From Anaerobaca lacustris (GTDB lineage Bacteria > Planctomycetota > Phycisphaerae > Sedimentisphaerales > Anaerobacaceae), in contig NZ_JASCXX010000001.1 of assembly GCF_030012215.1 (NCBI RefSeq), forward strand, positions 327,704-391,703: DNA of 64,000 nt, given 5' to 3'. Positions within the stretch are counted from its first letter, which is position 1; every line of letters begins with the position of its first letter. A program made the position numbers and the translations under genes. The notes beneath the pieces are model-generated. The model was not told the DNA's origin. It saw only the letters and a list, made by a program, of their open reading frames with translations, and did not search any database. This document shows positions 15,983-24,877 of the stretch, piece by piece.

Positions 15983-17329
15983 ATGACCGGAACGAAGACG
16001 AAGTTAGGCTGTCTCGTCCTCGGGGTGATGATTCTGGCGGGCAGGGCGGCATCAAGTGCCCCGGGCCCGGACGTCGTGCGTTGTCTGGATGTGGGGCCGG
16101 TATGGTCGGGGCACTTCGTAGGGTTCTGCCTGCTGACCTCGCCGGAGGGGCAGTACGTTGCCTTCTACGACTCGGACCGTCAGATGACCGTGGCCCGGCG
16201 AGACCTGGGTGCCGACGTGTGGGGCTTCCAGAAGCTCCCGTCCAGACTGGGATGGGACAGCCACAACTACGTCACGATGGCCCTCGATGAGACGGGCTGC
16301 TTGCACGTCAGCGGCAACATGCACGGACATCCGCTGGTCTACTTCCGGGCGGACGAGCCAGGTGATATTCGAAGCCTCCGCGCGGTGCCGGCGATGGTGG
16401 GCCACCTGGAGCGCCGGTGCACGTACCCGAAGTTCTTCGATGGGTCGGAAGGAGAGTTGATCTTCACGTATCGGGACGGCTCCAGCGGCAGCGGAAACCA
16501 GATCTACAACACGTATGACGCACGGACGCTGACGTGGCGTCGGCTGCTCGACACGCCCCTGCTGGACGGCAGGGGGCTGATGAACGCGTACCCGGTCGGT
16601 CCGGACCGAGGACCGGACGGCCGGTATCACCTGTGCTGGATCTGGCGTGACACGCCGGATTGCCGCACGAATCACGACGTTTCCTATGCCCGCAGTCGCG
16701 ACCTGGTGAACTGGGAGACCGCGGCAGGGCAGCCCGTCAGACTGCCGATGACGATCCAGACGCCGGGGCTGGTGGTCGATCCCGTGCCGGCTGGCGGCGG
16801 CGCGATCAATGGGAACACCCGGATCGGGTTTGACTCGCAGAACCGTCCCATCGTGACCTATCACAAATTCGACGATGAAGGCTTCACCCAGGTCTACAAC
16901 GCAAGATATGAGGACGACGGCTGGCGGGTCTACCAGGCGACCGACTGGGACTATCGCTGGTACTTTCAGGGCGGCGGCACGATTCACTTCGAGATTCGCG
17001 TCTCACCCGTCAGGACGCATTCGGACGGATCGCTGACCCAGGGATACCACCACGACAGATACGGGTCGGGCACATGGAGATTGCGGGAGACGGACCTCAA
17101 ACCGGTCGGCCAGATCCAGGAGCGGCGGCAGTGGCCGGTGTCACTTGTCCAGCCCGAATCGGATTTGCCGGGCATGCAGGTGAACTGGCGAGGCGACAGC
17201 GGGACGAGCGGCCGGCCGGGCGTCCGGTATGCCCTTCGCTGGGAGACGCTCGGCGTCCATCGCGACCGGCCGAGGGACACGGTGCCGCCGCCGAGCATCC
17301 TGAAGCTCTATGAGCTGCGAGAGCCATAG
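15983..17329 (+). CDS. Secreted BNR-4 repeat protein, possible polysaccharide lyase
   Basis: A 448-aa protein with an N-terminal signal (cleavage near AASSA, about 25), then a seven-bladed beta-propeller of the BNR-4 type: repeated FxxSDG/DxRTLTW and TYHKFDD strands. BNR-4 proteins include the PL24/PL25 ulvan lyases. The conserved HN (in DSHNYV) and the MHGH histidine lie 20 residues apart, the spacing I recall for the catalytic His pair in PL25. Tyr and Arg candidates follow at IYNTYDART. Substrate is inferred, not shown; a rhamnogalacturonan- or ulvan-like uronic acid polysaccharide would suit the lineage. No sulfatase or SusC/D partners are nearby. Confidence 0.75.
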   Translation: MTGTKTKLGCLVLGVMILAGRAASSAPGPDVVRCLDVGPVWSGHFVGFCLLTSPEGQYVAFYDSDRQMTVARRDLGADVWGFQKLPSRLGWDSHNYVTMALDETGCLHVSGNMHGHPLVYFRADEPGDIRSLRAVPAMVGHLERRCTYPKFFDGSEGELIFTYRDGSSGSGNQIYNTYDARTLTWRRLLDTPLLDGRGLMNAYPVGPDRGPDGRYHLCWIWRDTPDCRTNHDVSYARSRDLVNWETAAGQPVRLPMTIQTPGLVVDPVPAGGGAINGNTRIGFDSQNRPIVTYHKFDDEGFTQVYNARYEDDGWRVYQATDWDYRWYFQGGGTIHFEIRVSPVRTHSDGSLTQGYHHDRYGSGTWRLRETDLKPVGQIQERRQWPVSLVQPESDLPGMQVNWRGDSGTSGRPGVRYALRWETLGVHRDRPRDTVPPPSILKLYELREP

Positions 17330-17389
17330 GCCGGCACCGGCGGGCGTGTGCTCGTTCGTCCCACCGGCGTTCGAGAAAGGAGCATCGAG

Positions 17390-18148
17390 ATGGTGAAGCT
17401 GGTCCTGGTCCGACACGGACAGAGCACGTGGAATCTGGAGAATCGATTCACCGGCTGGACCGACGTGGACCTGTCGGAGCAGGGTATTCGCGAGGCCCAT
17501 GAGGCGGCGGCGGTCCTGGCTCGGGACGGGTACACCTTCGATCTGGCCTTCACATCGGTCTTGAAGCGGGCCATCCGAACGCTGTGGATTCTGCTGGACG
17601 ACATGGACCTGATGTGGATTCCGGTCGTTCGCTCGTGGCGTCTGAACGAGCGGCATTACGGTGCCCTGCAGGGACTGAACAAGAAAGAGACGGCGGACAG
17701 ATACGGCCTGGACCAGGTGCAGATTTGGCGCCGCAGCTACGACACGCCGCCGGGCGCGCTGTCGGCCGACGACAGCCGCCATCCCTCTCACGACCGGCGC
17801 TACGCGGACGTGCCGAGGGACCTGCTGCCGGCGACGGAGTCGCTCAAAACGACATTGGAGCGCGTGCTGCCGTATTGGCACGAAACGATCGTCCCGGAGC
17901 TGGAGAAGAAAAGGCGCGTCCTGATCTGTGCGCATGGCAACAGTCTGCGGGCACTGGTCAAGTATCTCGACGGTGTGTCGGACGAGGCGATCACGGAACT
18001 GAACATCCCGACCGGCATCCCCTTGGTCTACGAACTGGACGACGATCTCAGGGCCATGGCGCATTACTACCTGGGTGACGAGGAAGCGATTCGGGCGGCT
18101 ACGGCGTCGGTGGCGTCTCAGTTGACGGCAGGCCCGCCGGCGGGATAA
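17390..18148 (+). CDS. gpmA: 2,3-bisphosphoglycerate-dependent phosphoglycerate mutase
   Basis: Interconverts 3- and 2-phosphoglycerate in glycolysis and gluconeogenesis. The 252-aa protein has the phosphohistidine motif VRHGQSTWN (His9), then [25 protein letters not shown] and the second catalytic His in [10 protein letters not shown]. All are typical of the dPGM rather than the wider phosphatase family. The start at 17390 has AAAGGAG nine bases upstream; an in-frame upstream ATG-less extension is ignored. The C-terminal 20 residues are Ala/Gly-rich. Together with glgP and pckG it belongs to the central carbon genes of this window. Confidence 0.95.
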   Translation: MVKLVLVRHGQSTWNLENRFTGWTDVDLSEQGIREAHEAAAVLARDGYTFDLAFTSVLKRAIRTLWILLDDMDLMWIPVVRSWRLNERHYGALQGLNKKETADRYGLDQVQIWRRSYDTPPGALSADDSRHPSHDRRYADVPRDLLPATESLKTTLERVLPYWHETIVPELEKKRRVLICAHGNSLRALVKYLDGVSDEAITELNIPTGIPLVYELDDDLRAMAHYYLGDEEAIRAATASVASQLTAGPPAG

Positions 18149-18203
18149 GGACCCGCCGACGACATCCTGTGCGATGGGGGGGCGATGGGCTCATTCACCC
18201 GAG

Positions 18204-18971
18204 TCAGGGTGTCGATAGGCCATCCGTCGCCCGTTGCGGGAAGCCGCTGAGCATGAACTGCAGATCGTTCCCCTCGTCCTTGGGCACCGGACAGAGGAAT
18301 TGCTGCTCGCGTGACATCTCGATGGTGCTGTTGTCCACCCAGCGATGGACTTCGGCGTGTCCGTCGGCATAGGCCAGGGAACTGCGCGCCCGGCTGTGCC
18401 AGATGGCCAGGGGATCGACCCATATCTTGTTCTGTGGGTCCAGAACCCACGAGCCCTTGTTCCAGCCGCGAGGGTCCGCCTCTTCGACAAAGATGTACTT
18501 CGTCGCCGGCTGGAGGATCTGAGAGTACTTCTCGACGGGAACGTAGGTGTTCTGCCAGAGCTCGCCGTTGGCGCCGCCGGCGATGGAATAGCTTCGAAAT
18601 GCGACCTGTCCGGGCACGAGCTTGCGGTGATCGGCCGGACAGCGATAGACGTCCACCTCGTTGCCCACGTAACGAAACAGTGCACCCTGACGGATGCCTT
18701 CCTTCTTGCACTCGATCAGCGTACCGACGCCGGTCGGGCCCTGGACCCAATCGTGGGCGGTCTGACCCACGTGGCCGCCGACCAGCCGGTCATCGTTGTC
18801 GTCCTTGTAGAGCAGCCAGGCAAAGGAGAGCGTCTTGAGATTTTGGACGCAGACGGCCGCTTGGGCTTGATTTCGAACGCGAACCAGGGCGGGCAGGGAC
18901 AACGCCAGCAGGACGGAGATGATCGCGACAACGACCAGCAATTCTATGAGCGTTAGCCCTCTCCTTCTCAT
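18204..18971 (-). CDS. Prepilin-like protein with DG C-terminal motif
   Basis: A 255-aa protein starting [20 protein letters not shown], the type IV prepilin/pseudopilin signal (cleavage after the Gly, methylated aromatic or Leu next). A hydrophobic helix and a soluble domain follow, with NLKTLSFAWLLYKDDNDDRL and a C-terminal H-x10-DGHAE segment. Planctomycetes encode many such solitary, secretion-associated pseudopilins of unknown use. No pil or gsp genes are nearby. A consensus promoter lies at 19037-19065. A second member of the family is at 33968-34753. Confidence 0.85.
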   Translation of the reverse strand: MRRRGLTLIELLVVVAIISVLLALSLPALVRVRNQAQAAVCVQNLKTLSFAWLLYKDDNDDRLVGGHVGQTAHDWVQGPTGVGTLIECKKEGIRQGALFRYVGNEVDVYRCPADHRKLVPGQVAFRSYSIAGGANGELWQNTYVPVEKYSQILQPATKYIFVEEADPRGWNKGSWVLDPQNKIWVDPLAIWHSRARSSLAYADGHAEVHRWVDNSTIEMSREQQFLCPVPKDEGNDLQFMLSGFPQRATDGLSTP

Positions 18972-19036
18972 CCGTAGCCTCTCTGGCGCAACTGGAGCAG
19001 CGGGACATCACATCATAGATACCACACACGCCTTTC

Positions 19037-19065
19037 ACTATACACCCCGGCCGCATGGCTGTCAA
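19037..19065 (-). promoter_or_regulatory. Promoter for the prepilin-like gene
   Basis: On the minus strand: TTGACA (19060-19065), exactly 17 bp, TATAGT (19037-19042). The leader is about 60 bases. Confidence 0.75.
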
Positions 19066-19074
19066 AGAGAAAGG

Positions 19075-19128
19075 CAAAAAAACCGCCCAAGATCCGTCGC
19101 AGGGGGGTGTCGGGCGTCCTGTGGCGGT
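19075..19128 (-). terminator. Possible terminator of the surE-ACT-PFL operon
   Basis: Downstream of the PFL gene on the minus strand, ACCGCC (19123-19128) can pair with GGCGGT (19082-19088), followed by a run of T (aaaaaaa at 19076-19082 on the + strand). The loop is long, so the call is tentative. Confidence 0.4.
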
Positions 19129-19145
19129 CGGATGGGGGGGCAGAA

Positions 19146-20507
19146 TCAATTCCGCAGCGAGGAGATCGGCGACGGCATGCGTCCACGGCGCTGGACGAAC
19201 CTGCACGTGGCGACCCCGGGCACCTTCATGACGGGGGCCGAACCGAGCAGGCCGCCAAAATGCAGGATCTCTCCAGCTTTCCTGCCGGGCGCGGGGATGA
19301 TCCGAACGCTTGTGGTCTTGTTGTTGGCGACCCCGATGGACAGTTCGTCGGCGATGATGGCCGAGATGATCTCCGGCGGCGTGTCGCCCGGGACGGCGAA
19401 CATGTCCAGCCCGACCGAGCAGACGCTGGTGAGGGCTTCGAGCTTCTCCAGGCTCAGCGTCCCGTCCCGGACCGCGCGGATCATCCCTTCGTCTTCGCTG
19501 ACGGGGATGAACGTGCCGCTGAGCCCGCCGACGTTGCCGGAGGCCATGGCGCCGCCTTTCTTGACGGCGTCGATCAACAGGGCCAGCGCCGCCGTCGAGC
19601 CGGGCGAGCCGATCTGGCCGACGCCCATCGCCTCGATGATCTCGGCCACGGAATCGCCGGTCGAGGTGGTCGGCGCCAGCGAGATATCGACGATGCCGAA
19701 CGGAACGCCCATCAGGCCGGCCATCTCGCGGCCGATCAGTTCGCCGGCCCGGGTGATCTTGAAGACGGTCCGTTTGATCACCTCCGACAGTTGGGTCAGG
19801 TCGCAATCCGGGTTCCTCGCGACGACGTTGCGGACCACGCCGGGACCGGAGATGCCGATGTTCAGCGAGTAGTCGGGTTCGCCGATGCCGTGGTGGGCGC
19901 CGGCCATGAACGGGTTGTCCTCGGGGACGTTGGCGAAGACGGCGATCTTGGCGCAGCCGATCCCGTTTTCGGAGCGGCCGGCCAGGTCTTTGAGGATGTG
20001 CCCCATCTTGGCGACGGCGTTCATATTGATGCCGGCGTGGGTTGAGGCGAGATTGAGGAACCCACAGACCCGCTGCGTTTTCGAGAGGGCCTCCGGGATC
20101 GCATCAATCAGGTTCTCTTCCGCTGCCGTGGTGCCCTTCTGCACCATGGCGCCGAACCCACCCAGAAAGTCGATGCCGGCCTTCCGGGCCGCCGCATCCA
20201 GGGCCCTGGCGAATCGCACCACCGTGGCCTTCGTCTTCGGCAGGGGCTCCAACAGCAGCGAGGCGGGGGTCACCGCGATCCGCCGGTTCGTGATGGGGAT
20301 GCCGTACTTCTGGACGATCAGGTCGGCGCAGCGGTTGAGCAGTTGCCCCTTCTCGACGATCCGCTCGCGGACGCGCTGCGTCAGCGGTGCGATGTCCCGG
20401 TCCATGCAATCCTTGAGATTGATTCCCAACGTGACCGTGCGGATATCGAAGTGATGGTCCAGGGTCATTTGGACGGTTTCGTAGACTTCTTCGACGGAGA
20501 TCCGCAT
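19146..20507 (-). CDS. PFL (UPF0210/DUF711) family protein
   Basis: A 453-aa protein of the UPF0210 family, often named PFL-like because of a distant resemblance to the pyruvate formate-lyase/glycyl radical fold. The body carries SLNIGISGPGVVR, PTTSTGDSVAEI and GLSGTFIPVSEDEGM, all conserved in the family, and the length is normal. Its reaction is unknown; the constant partner is the small ACT-domain protein encoded just upstream, as here with only two bases between the genes. The ACT protein may supply amino-acid-dependent control. It is the last gene of a surE-ACT-PFL operon. Confidence 0.92.
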   Translation of the reverse strand: MRISVEEVYETVQMTLDHHFDIRTVTLGINLKDCMDRDIAPLTQRVRERIVEKGQLLNRCADLIVQKYGIPITNRRIAVTPASLLLEPLPKTKATVVRFARALDAAARKAGIDFLGGFGAMVQKGTTAAEENLIDAIPEALSKTQRVCGFLNLASTHAGINMNAVAKMGHILKDLAGRSENGIGCAKIAVFANVPEDNPFMAGAHHGIGEPDYSLNIGISGPGVVRNVVARNPDCDLTQLSEVIKRTVFKITRAGELIGREMAGLMGVPFGIVDISLAPTTSTGDSVAEIIEAMGVGQIGSPGSTAALALLIDAVKKGGAMASGNVGGLSGTFIPVSEDEGMIRAVRDGTLSLEKLEALTSVCSVGLDMFAVPGDTPPEIISAIIADELSIGVANNKTTSVRIIPAPGRKAGEILHFGGLLGSAPVMKVPGVATCRFVQRRGRMPSPISSLRN

Positions 20508-20509
20508 CG

Positions 20510-20800
20510 CTACACCCTGTGCATGGCCTTGAAGATGTTCTCATCCTGGATCGTGATCTTCAGGGCCATTTCCCTGCCGACCCTGTCCAGATGCGCCTTG
20601 ATCTTGTCCATGCCGATCGCGGCCTCGGCGATATCGACGGCCATCGTCATCACGAACGTGTCTTCGAGGATCTTCTGGTTGATGTCGACGATGTTGATAC
20701 CGGCCCGGGCCATCACCGTGGCCAGCCTGGCGACGATGCCGACCTTGTCGACGCCGGTGACGGTGACGATGCAGATTTGCGATGCCTTCTCCTGCGTCAT
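20510..20800 (-). CDS. ACT domain protein (UPF0237 type)
   Basis: A 96-aa single ACT domain (ICIVTVTGVDKVGIVARLAT at 9-28, then VMARAGINIVDINQKI), the amino-acid-sensing module. UPF0237 proteins nearly always accompany UPF0210/PFL proteins, as here. The start overlaps the surE stop by 4 bp (ATGA type), so translation is coupled. Ligand unknown; glycine or serine sensing has been suggested by analogy with GcvR-like ACT proteins, which is inference. Confidence 0.92.
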   Translation of the reverse strand: MTQEKASQICIVTVTGVDKVGIVARLATVMARAGINIVDINQKILEDTFVMTMAVDIAEAAIGMDKIKAHLDRVGREMALKITIQDENIFKAMHRV

Positions 20801-21573
20801 AGCGTTCCTCTCGATCTGTGGCGGGCGTCGTTGCTGAACTGCGACTTCATCGGTTCGATCTTCGCGTGGTCGGTCATGTCGGGTCGCAGCGGGGTCACCG
20901 TGATGAATCCCTCGGCCAGGGCCGTCGTATCGACGGGCAACAGCTCCCGTCGGTGTCCTCCTCCGGCCAACTGGAAGAGCGTCCTGGCCTCGTCGTCGCC
21001 CTGGGGGATGTAGTATTCGTGGAAACCGCTCGTGGCCTGTGCGACCACGCGAATCCCCTTAGGGTCACCACGCGACAGGAGGGGAACATTGACGTTGATC
21101 ACATCCCGCGCTTTCAGCGGTCCGAGTCTCTCCAGCACGTCGATGCAGTGCTCGGCGGCCCCGTCGAAATCCATCTCCTTCTCGGCGGCCAGGCTCATCG
21201 CTACCGAGGGAATGCCCAGGAACGCCGCTTCCATCGCGGCCGCGACGGTGCCGGAGTAGTAGACGTTGATGCCGACATTGGCCCCGTTGTTGATTCCGGC
21301 TACGACCAGGTCGATCGGGTCCTTATGAAGTTGTATCACAGCCAGCTTCACGCAGTCGGCCGGCGAGCCGTAGACGGCGAAGCCGGAGAACAGGCCGCCG
21401 ATGTCCGCCTTCGCGCAGGCGAGAGGCTCGAAGAACGTCACCGCGTGACTGGCCCCGGACTGGCTGTCCGCGGGTGCCACCACCAGGACCTCGCCGAGAT
21501 GGATGAGCTGTTTGTAGATCGCCGCCAGACCCGGGGCGAAGATCCCATCGTCGTTTGTCAGCAAGATGCGCAT
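20797..21573 (-). CDS. surE: 5'/3'-nucleotidase SurE
   Basis: Metal-dependent nucleoside monophosphatase. The 258-aa protein has the defining LLTNDDGIFAPG start (Asp8, Asp9 bind metal), the SGASHAVT loop and VAGINNGANVG. The usual N-terminal half of the fold and the C-terminal swapped segment (TDHAKIEPMKS) are present. The ATG at 21573 is fixed by the conserved MRILLTNDDG; no Shine-Dalgarno is visible before it. It is the first gene of the operon with the ACT and PFL genes. SurE is not usually joined to that pair, so the link may be fortuitous co-transcription. Confidence 0.95.
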   Translation of the reverse strand: MRILLTNDDGIFAPGLAAIYKQLIHLGEVLVVAPADSQSGASHAVTFFEPLACAKADIGGLFSGFAVYGSPADCVKLAVIQLHKDPIDLVVAGINNGANVGINVYYSGTVAAAMEAAFLGIPSVAMSLAAEKEMDFDGAAEHCIDVLERLGPLKARDVINVNVPLLSRGDPKGIRVVAQATSGFHEYYIPQGDDEARTLFQLAGGGHRRELLPVDTTALAEGFITVTPLRPDMTDHAKIEPMKSQFSNDARHRSRGTL

Positions 21574-21763
21574 CAGTACAAGACCGAGAAATACCCACGA
21601 AACCTATCCTGCGCCGAAACCGAACGTCGGCGCGGCCTACGCGCGTCGAATCAGAGCCCCGAGTCGCGCGGAGCGGGGCGCATTGTACCGATCCCGCCCG
21701 GGCCTGTCAATTTGCCCCGAGCCCACGCGGCGACGACGCGAGAGTCGTGCGGACGGTGCCGGC

Positions 21764-21793
21764 TTGACGATGGCGGTGCGACGCCGGTATAAA
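21764..21793 (+). promoter_or_regulatory. Promoter for nnrE, possible leaderless start
   Basis: TTGACG (21764-21769), 18-bp spacer, TATAAA (21788-21793). The predicted +1 is about 21800, the A of the first in-frame ATG. The transcript may therefore be leaderless, or translation may begin at the ATG at 21836. Confidence 0.7.
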
Positions 21794-21799
21794 CCGGGC

Positions 21800-22501
21800 A
21801 TGGACAACAATACAGCACGTCAAGAGCCTCGTGTGATGAGTCGCGATCAAGTGCGGTCGGTGGATCGTTGGGCAATCGAACAAATCGGCCTGCCGGGGAT
21901 TGCGCTGATGGAGAACGCCGGACGCACTTGCGCCGAGTTCATCATGGACAGGCTCGGTCGCAAGGCGATGTGCCGCATCTGTATCTTCTGTGGGACGGGC
22001 AACAACGGCGGCGACGGGTACGTCATCGCACGCCACCTGCGCAACGCCGGCCATACGGTGCATGTGGTCCTTTGCGGTGATCGCGAGAAGGTCCGCGGCG
22101 ACGCCCGGATCAACCTTGACGTTCTCGGCGCGCTGGGCGAGGACATCCGGCAACTGGACCCGGGCCGTGCGGATATGCCCGGCCTTGTGGCATCGCTGGC
22201 CCAGGGGGCGGACATGGTTGTTGACGCGCTGTTCGGGACGGGTCTGCAAGGGCCGCTGCGCGAGGACTACCGCATGCTTGTCGAGGCGATCAATGCGCTG
22301 GCTGCCCCGGTTCTGGCGGTGGATATCCCCTCCGGGCTCGACTGCGACACGGGTCGGCCCCTCGGTGCCGCGGTCCGGGCCGACTGGACGATGACTTTCG
22401 TGGCGGTCAAGAAGGGGTTCCTCGCGTGTTCGGACGCCGGGGAATACACCGGAGAGGTCCACGTGGCTTCCATCGGCATTGAGCCGAGGACAACCACATA
22501 G
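21800..22501 (+). CDS. nnrE: NAD(P)H-hydrate epimerase
   Basis: Repairs hydrated NAD(P)H by epimerising the R form. The 233-aa protein has only the YjeF-N domain: LPGIALMENAGR, FCGTGNNGGDGYVIARHL (nucleotide loop), DALFGTGLQGPLR and AVDIPSGLDCDTG. The partner ADP-dependent dehydratase domain (YjeF-C), often fused, is absent and not nearby. The start is ambiguous. ATG at 21800 coincides with the predicted transcription start; ATG at 21836 (MSRDQVRSVD) is where most family members begin, with AAGAG 10 bases upstream. The long upstream frame to 21566 is a shadow. Confidence 0.92.
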   Translation: MDNNTARQEPRVMSRDQVRSVDRWAIEQIGLPGIALMENAGRTCAEFIMDRLGRKAMCRICIFCGTGNNGGDGYVIARHLRNAGHTVHVVLCGDREKVRGDARINLDVLGALGEDIRQLDPGRADMPGLVASLAQGADMVVDALFGTGLQGPLREDYRMLVEAINALAAPVLAVDIPSGLDCDTGRPLGAAVRADWTMTFVAVKKGFLACSDAGEYTGEVHVASIGIEPRTTT

Positions 22502-22589
22502 AGCGAACGCTCTGCCACAACGACGGTCGGAGAAACCCGACCTTCGGGCCATGCCGCTACGCTACGGGGTACAGCGGATCGCCTTCCAA

Positions 22590-24062
22590 TCAGAATGCGC
22601 CGGGCTTGCCGATGTAGTTCTCGTAGCCGATGAGGTAGAGGAACCGGTCGAACGTGAACACCGGGATGTAGAACGCCTGGGCCTGTTGCCGGACCTGGTC
22701 GTAGTATTCCCGCCGCTGACGGGCCGCGTCATACTTGTCCCGCAACGTTGGGTCGCTTGCCAGGTCGTCGAAGCTCGGCTCGCGCGGGACTTGCGGTTCC
22801 GTGCCGAGAATGACGAAGTCAGTCTTGGCCGAGACGTCATCGGACGTGGCGCCACCCCATCGCTGAATCAGGTCTGCGATTCGGGTTCTCGCGTCGTAGG
22901 TCGGCTGTCCCTTGCCGGTCAGGTCGAAATCGCCGGCGATCACGAAGTGATTCTTCTTGCCCGCGTCCCAGATCAGGTTGGCGACGATGTCGTCGGTCGC
23001 AATCGGGTTCCTCCTCTCGGACGACAGGATTCTGGCGGTGGAGGTGGTCTTGCCGATGGCGAACACCTCGATCTGGGCCTTGGGCTTGCTGTCTCTGGGC
23101 ACGCCGGACGCCTTGTCGTACACCGAGAACGTCAGGCCGCGATAGATGCGATCATCCGAGCCCAGGTTGATGTGGACGATGCCGCTCGCCTCATCCACCA
23201 GGATGATCCTGCCGTCGGGCTTGTGGGCCGGGGCCTCCGGGTCGGGCGACGGCTGGATCTTGGCGACGTCCGTCAAGGCGCCGCTCAGTCGCTGCTGGGC
23301 GATCTCGAGCTCGGCCTGTGTCTTGATCAGGTCCTGATTCAACTGTCGCGACAGGGCCCGCTCCTCCTCCAACTGCCGGAGGATGTTGGCGGCACGCTGT
23401 TCGGAGCTCTGCTCGAGCAACGCACGCAGGTCATCGTAGTCGGCCTTGGTCTGCTGGACCTGAAGCTCGTATTCGCCGATCCTGGCGTTGAGATCGTCCG
23501 CCGTCTGCTGCCACAGTTCGGTTGCGTCGGTGAATTCCTGCTGGAGCTTCTGGAACTGCTGTGTCCTGGCGTCGAGCTGCTCGGAGGTCTGCCTGACCTT
23601 TGCCACCAGATCGCTCGCCATGGACCTCCACGACACCCGGTTCGGATCGGCCAGATCGGGCTCGGCGGCGTTGGGGTCGGGGGCCCCGATGTTGATATGC
23701 GGGCGCGCCTGCTCGACGAGAGACCGGAATGCGTTGGTGGCCTGTCCCACGTTCACTTCGGCGCTGGTGACCTGGATCGGGCGGCCCACGATCAGGGCGA
23801 CGACCCGGTTGTAGTACTCGACCATGCTGCCGAGGTTGGTCTGGCCGGGAAGTCTCGTTCCAACGATGTCTCCGACGCGCCGCACTTCATCGGCCGAGGC
23901 CATCCTGCTCAACTCGCTCTGCGCCTCCTGGGTGGTGGTGCGCAGTTCTTCGGCCTTCACGTAGTAGATGACCGCAGCCGTCGTCGCGATGATGAACAGC
24001 CCGACGAAGGTGATCAGCGTATAGAGCATGGCATTGCTTTGACGTCTCTTACCTGGCGGCAT
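22590..24062 (-). CDS. Membrane-anchored coiled-coil protein with BRCT-like domain
   Basis: A 490-aa protein with a short basic N-terminus and one transmembrane helix (about 12-34). A long coiled coil follows (about 150-285, Gln/Glu/Leu-rich), then a small beta-rich domain with GRIILVDEASGIVHINLGSDDRIYRG-like strands (about 305-390). Near 395-450 is a region reading HFVIAGDFDLTG..TRIADLIQRWGGATSDDVSAKTDFVILG, which fits a BRCT domain: the GxxL strand, the R-x-x-x-x-x-I-x-x-x-G-G turn and the T-D-x-x-x-x-G end. BRCT domains are normally on DNA ligases and repair proteins, so a membrane setting is odd. Topology suggests the soluble part faces the periplasm or cytoplasm; this cannot be decided from sequence alone. 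It ends with YLIGYENYIGKPGAF. It is not assigned to a known family. Confidence 0.7.
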   Translation of the reverse strand: MPPGKRRQSNAMLYTLITFVGLFIIATTAAVIYYVKAEELRTTTQEAQSELSRMASADEVRRVGDIVGTRLPGQTNLGSMVEYYNRVVALIVGRPIQVTSAEVNVGQATNAFRSLVEQARPHINIGAPDPNAAEPDLADPNRVSWRSMASDLVAKVRQTSEQLDARTQQFQKLQQEFTDATELWQQTADDLNARIGEYELQVQQTKADYDDLRALLEQSSEQRAANILRQLEEERALSRQLNQDLIKTQAELEIAQQRLSGALTDVAKIQPSPDPEAPAHKPDGRIILVDEASGIVHINLGSDDRIYRGLTFSVYDKASGVPRDSKPKAQIEVFAIGKTTSTARILSSERRNPIATDDIVANLIWDAGKKNHFVIAGDFDLTGKGQPTYDARTRIADLIQRWGGATSDDVSAKTDFVILGTEPQVPREPSFDDLASDPTLRDKYDAARQRREYYDQVRQQAQAFYIPVFTFDRFLYLIGYENYIGKPGAF

Positions 24063-24114
24063 AACAAGACTCCTCGGAACACGAAAAATCGCCCATAGGC
24101 ACCAATTTCACCAT

Positions 24115-24143
24115 ATTATCGCCTTTGATCGCGCTGTAGTCAA
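24115..24143 (-). promoter_or_regulatory. Promoter for the coiled-coil/BRCT gene
   Basis: On the minus strand: TTGACT (24138-24143), 17 bp, GATAAT (24115-24120). Confidence 0.7.
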
Positions 24144-24196
24144 GAAAAAAGAACTCCGCGGGACCGGGCAATGTTGACGGTTGCGAGAGGGCGTTA

Positions 24197-24877
24197 CTAT
24201 CGGACCAAAAGACTCGGCAAATCCTCGATCCGGCCGGTTTCCAGGGTTGCCCTGGCGTCCGGCTGGTCGCTCGATTCACGATGAAGTCGCCGTGGACGCA
24301 GGACCCGGATGGTCAGCATGCCCAGCCGGTTGGGGGCGATGAAATCCTTCTCTTCGTTATCACCGACATAGGCCATTCGGTCCGGCGCGGTCGCCAGGAT
24401 TTGGGCCAGCCTTTCGAAGCCCGCCGGCGAGGGCTTCCAGAAGGCCCGCCCCAAATCCTCGGTGTAGACGATCGCCTCGAGGCGGGGCTCGATGCCGAGG
24501 GCCTGAACCTTCAGCCGCTGAGCCGGCAGGAACCCATCGGTCAGCAGGGCGAGCGTATACCGGTCCGTGAGGGCGTCGAGCGTGCGGCGACTGTCGGACG
24601 GCAACGCGATGTCGGGTCGGTGATTTCGATAGACCTCGACGAGCTGGGTGATCCGATGCTCGTCGTAGGCGATGCCGAGTTCGTCCAGGGCCGCGTTGAA
24701 CGTGCGCATCCGATTGCCGGCCAGGAAGTGCCTCCAGAGGCACGCGAAAGCGTCGTCGGCGCAGGGGCACGTCGAGAAGGTGACGATGAACCGCGCCACG
24801 GCCGCCAGCCCGCTGCGGCAGTAGTCGATCTCGTCATAGAGCGTATCGTCCAGATCGAAGACGACAGTGGTGATCAT
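24197..24877 (-). CDS. HAD family hydrolase (phosphatase-like)
   Basis: A 226-aa haloacid-dehalogenase-type hydrolase. It has the catalytic VFDLDDTLYDE motif at the N-terminus (Asp8 nucleophile, Asp10 acid/base), motif II LLTDG, a Lys at FWKPSP and motif IV YVGDNEEKDFIAPNRLGM. The helical cap C1 lies between. The family dephosphorylates small metabolites; the substrate cannot be told. The start at 24877 has AAAAGGGA upstream; the longer frame to 24991 crosses the divergent promoter region. Its C-terminus (about 195 on) is a variable Arg-rich tail. Confidence 0.87.
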   Translation of the reverse strand: MITTVVFDLDDTLYDEIDYCRSGLAAVARFIVTFSTCPCADDAFACLWRHFLAGNRMRTFNAALDELGIAYDEHRITQLVEVYRNHRPDIALPSDSRRTLDALTDRYTLALLTDGFLPAQRLKVQALGIEPRLEAIVYTEDLGRAFWKPSPAGFERLAQILATAPDRMAYVGDNEEKDFIAPNRLGMLTIRVLRPRRLHRESSDQPDARATLETGRIEDLPSLLVR

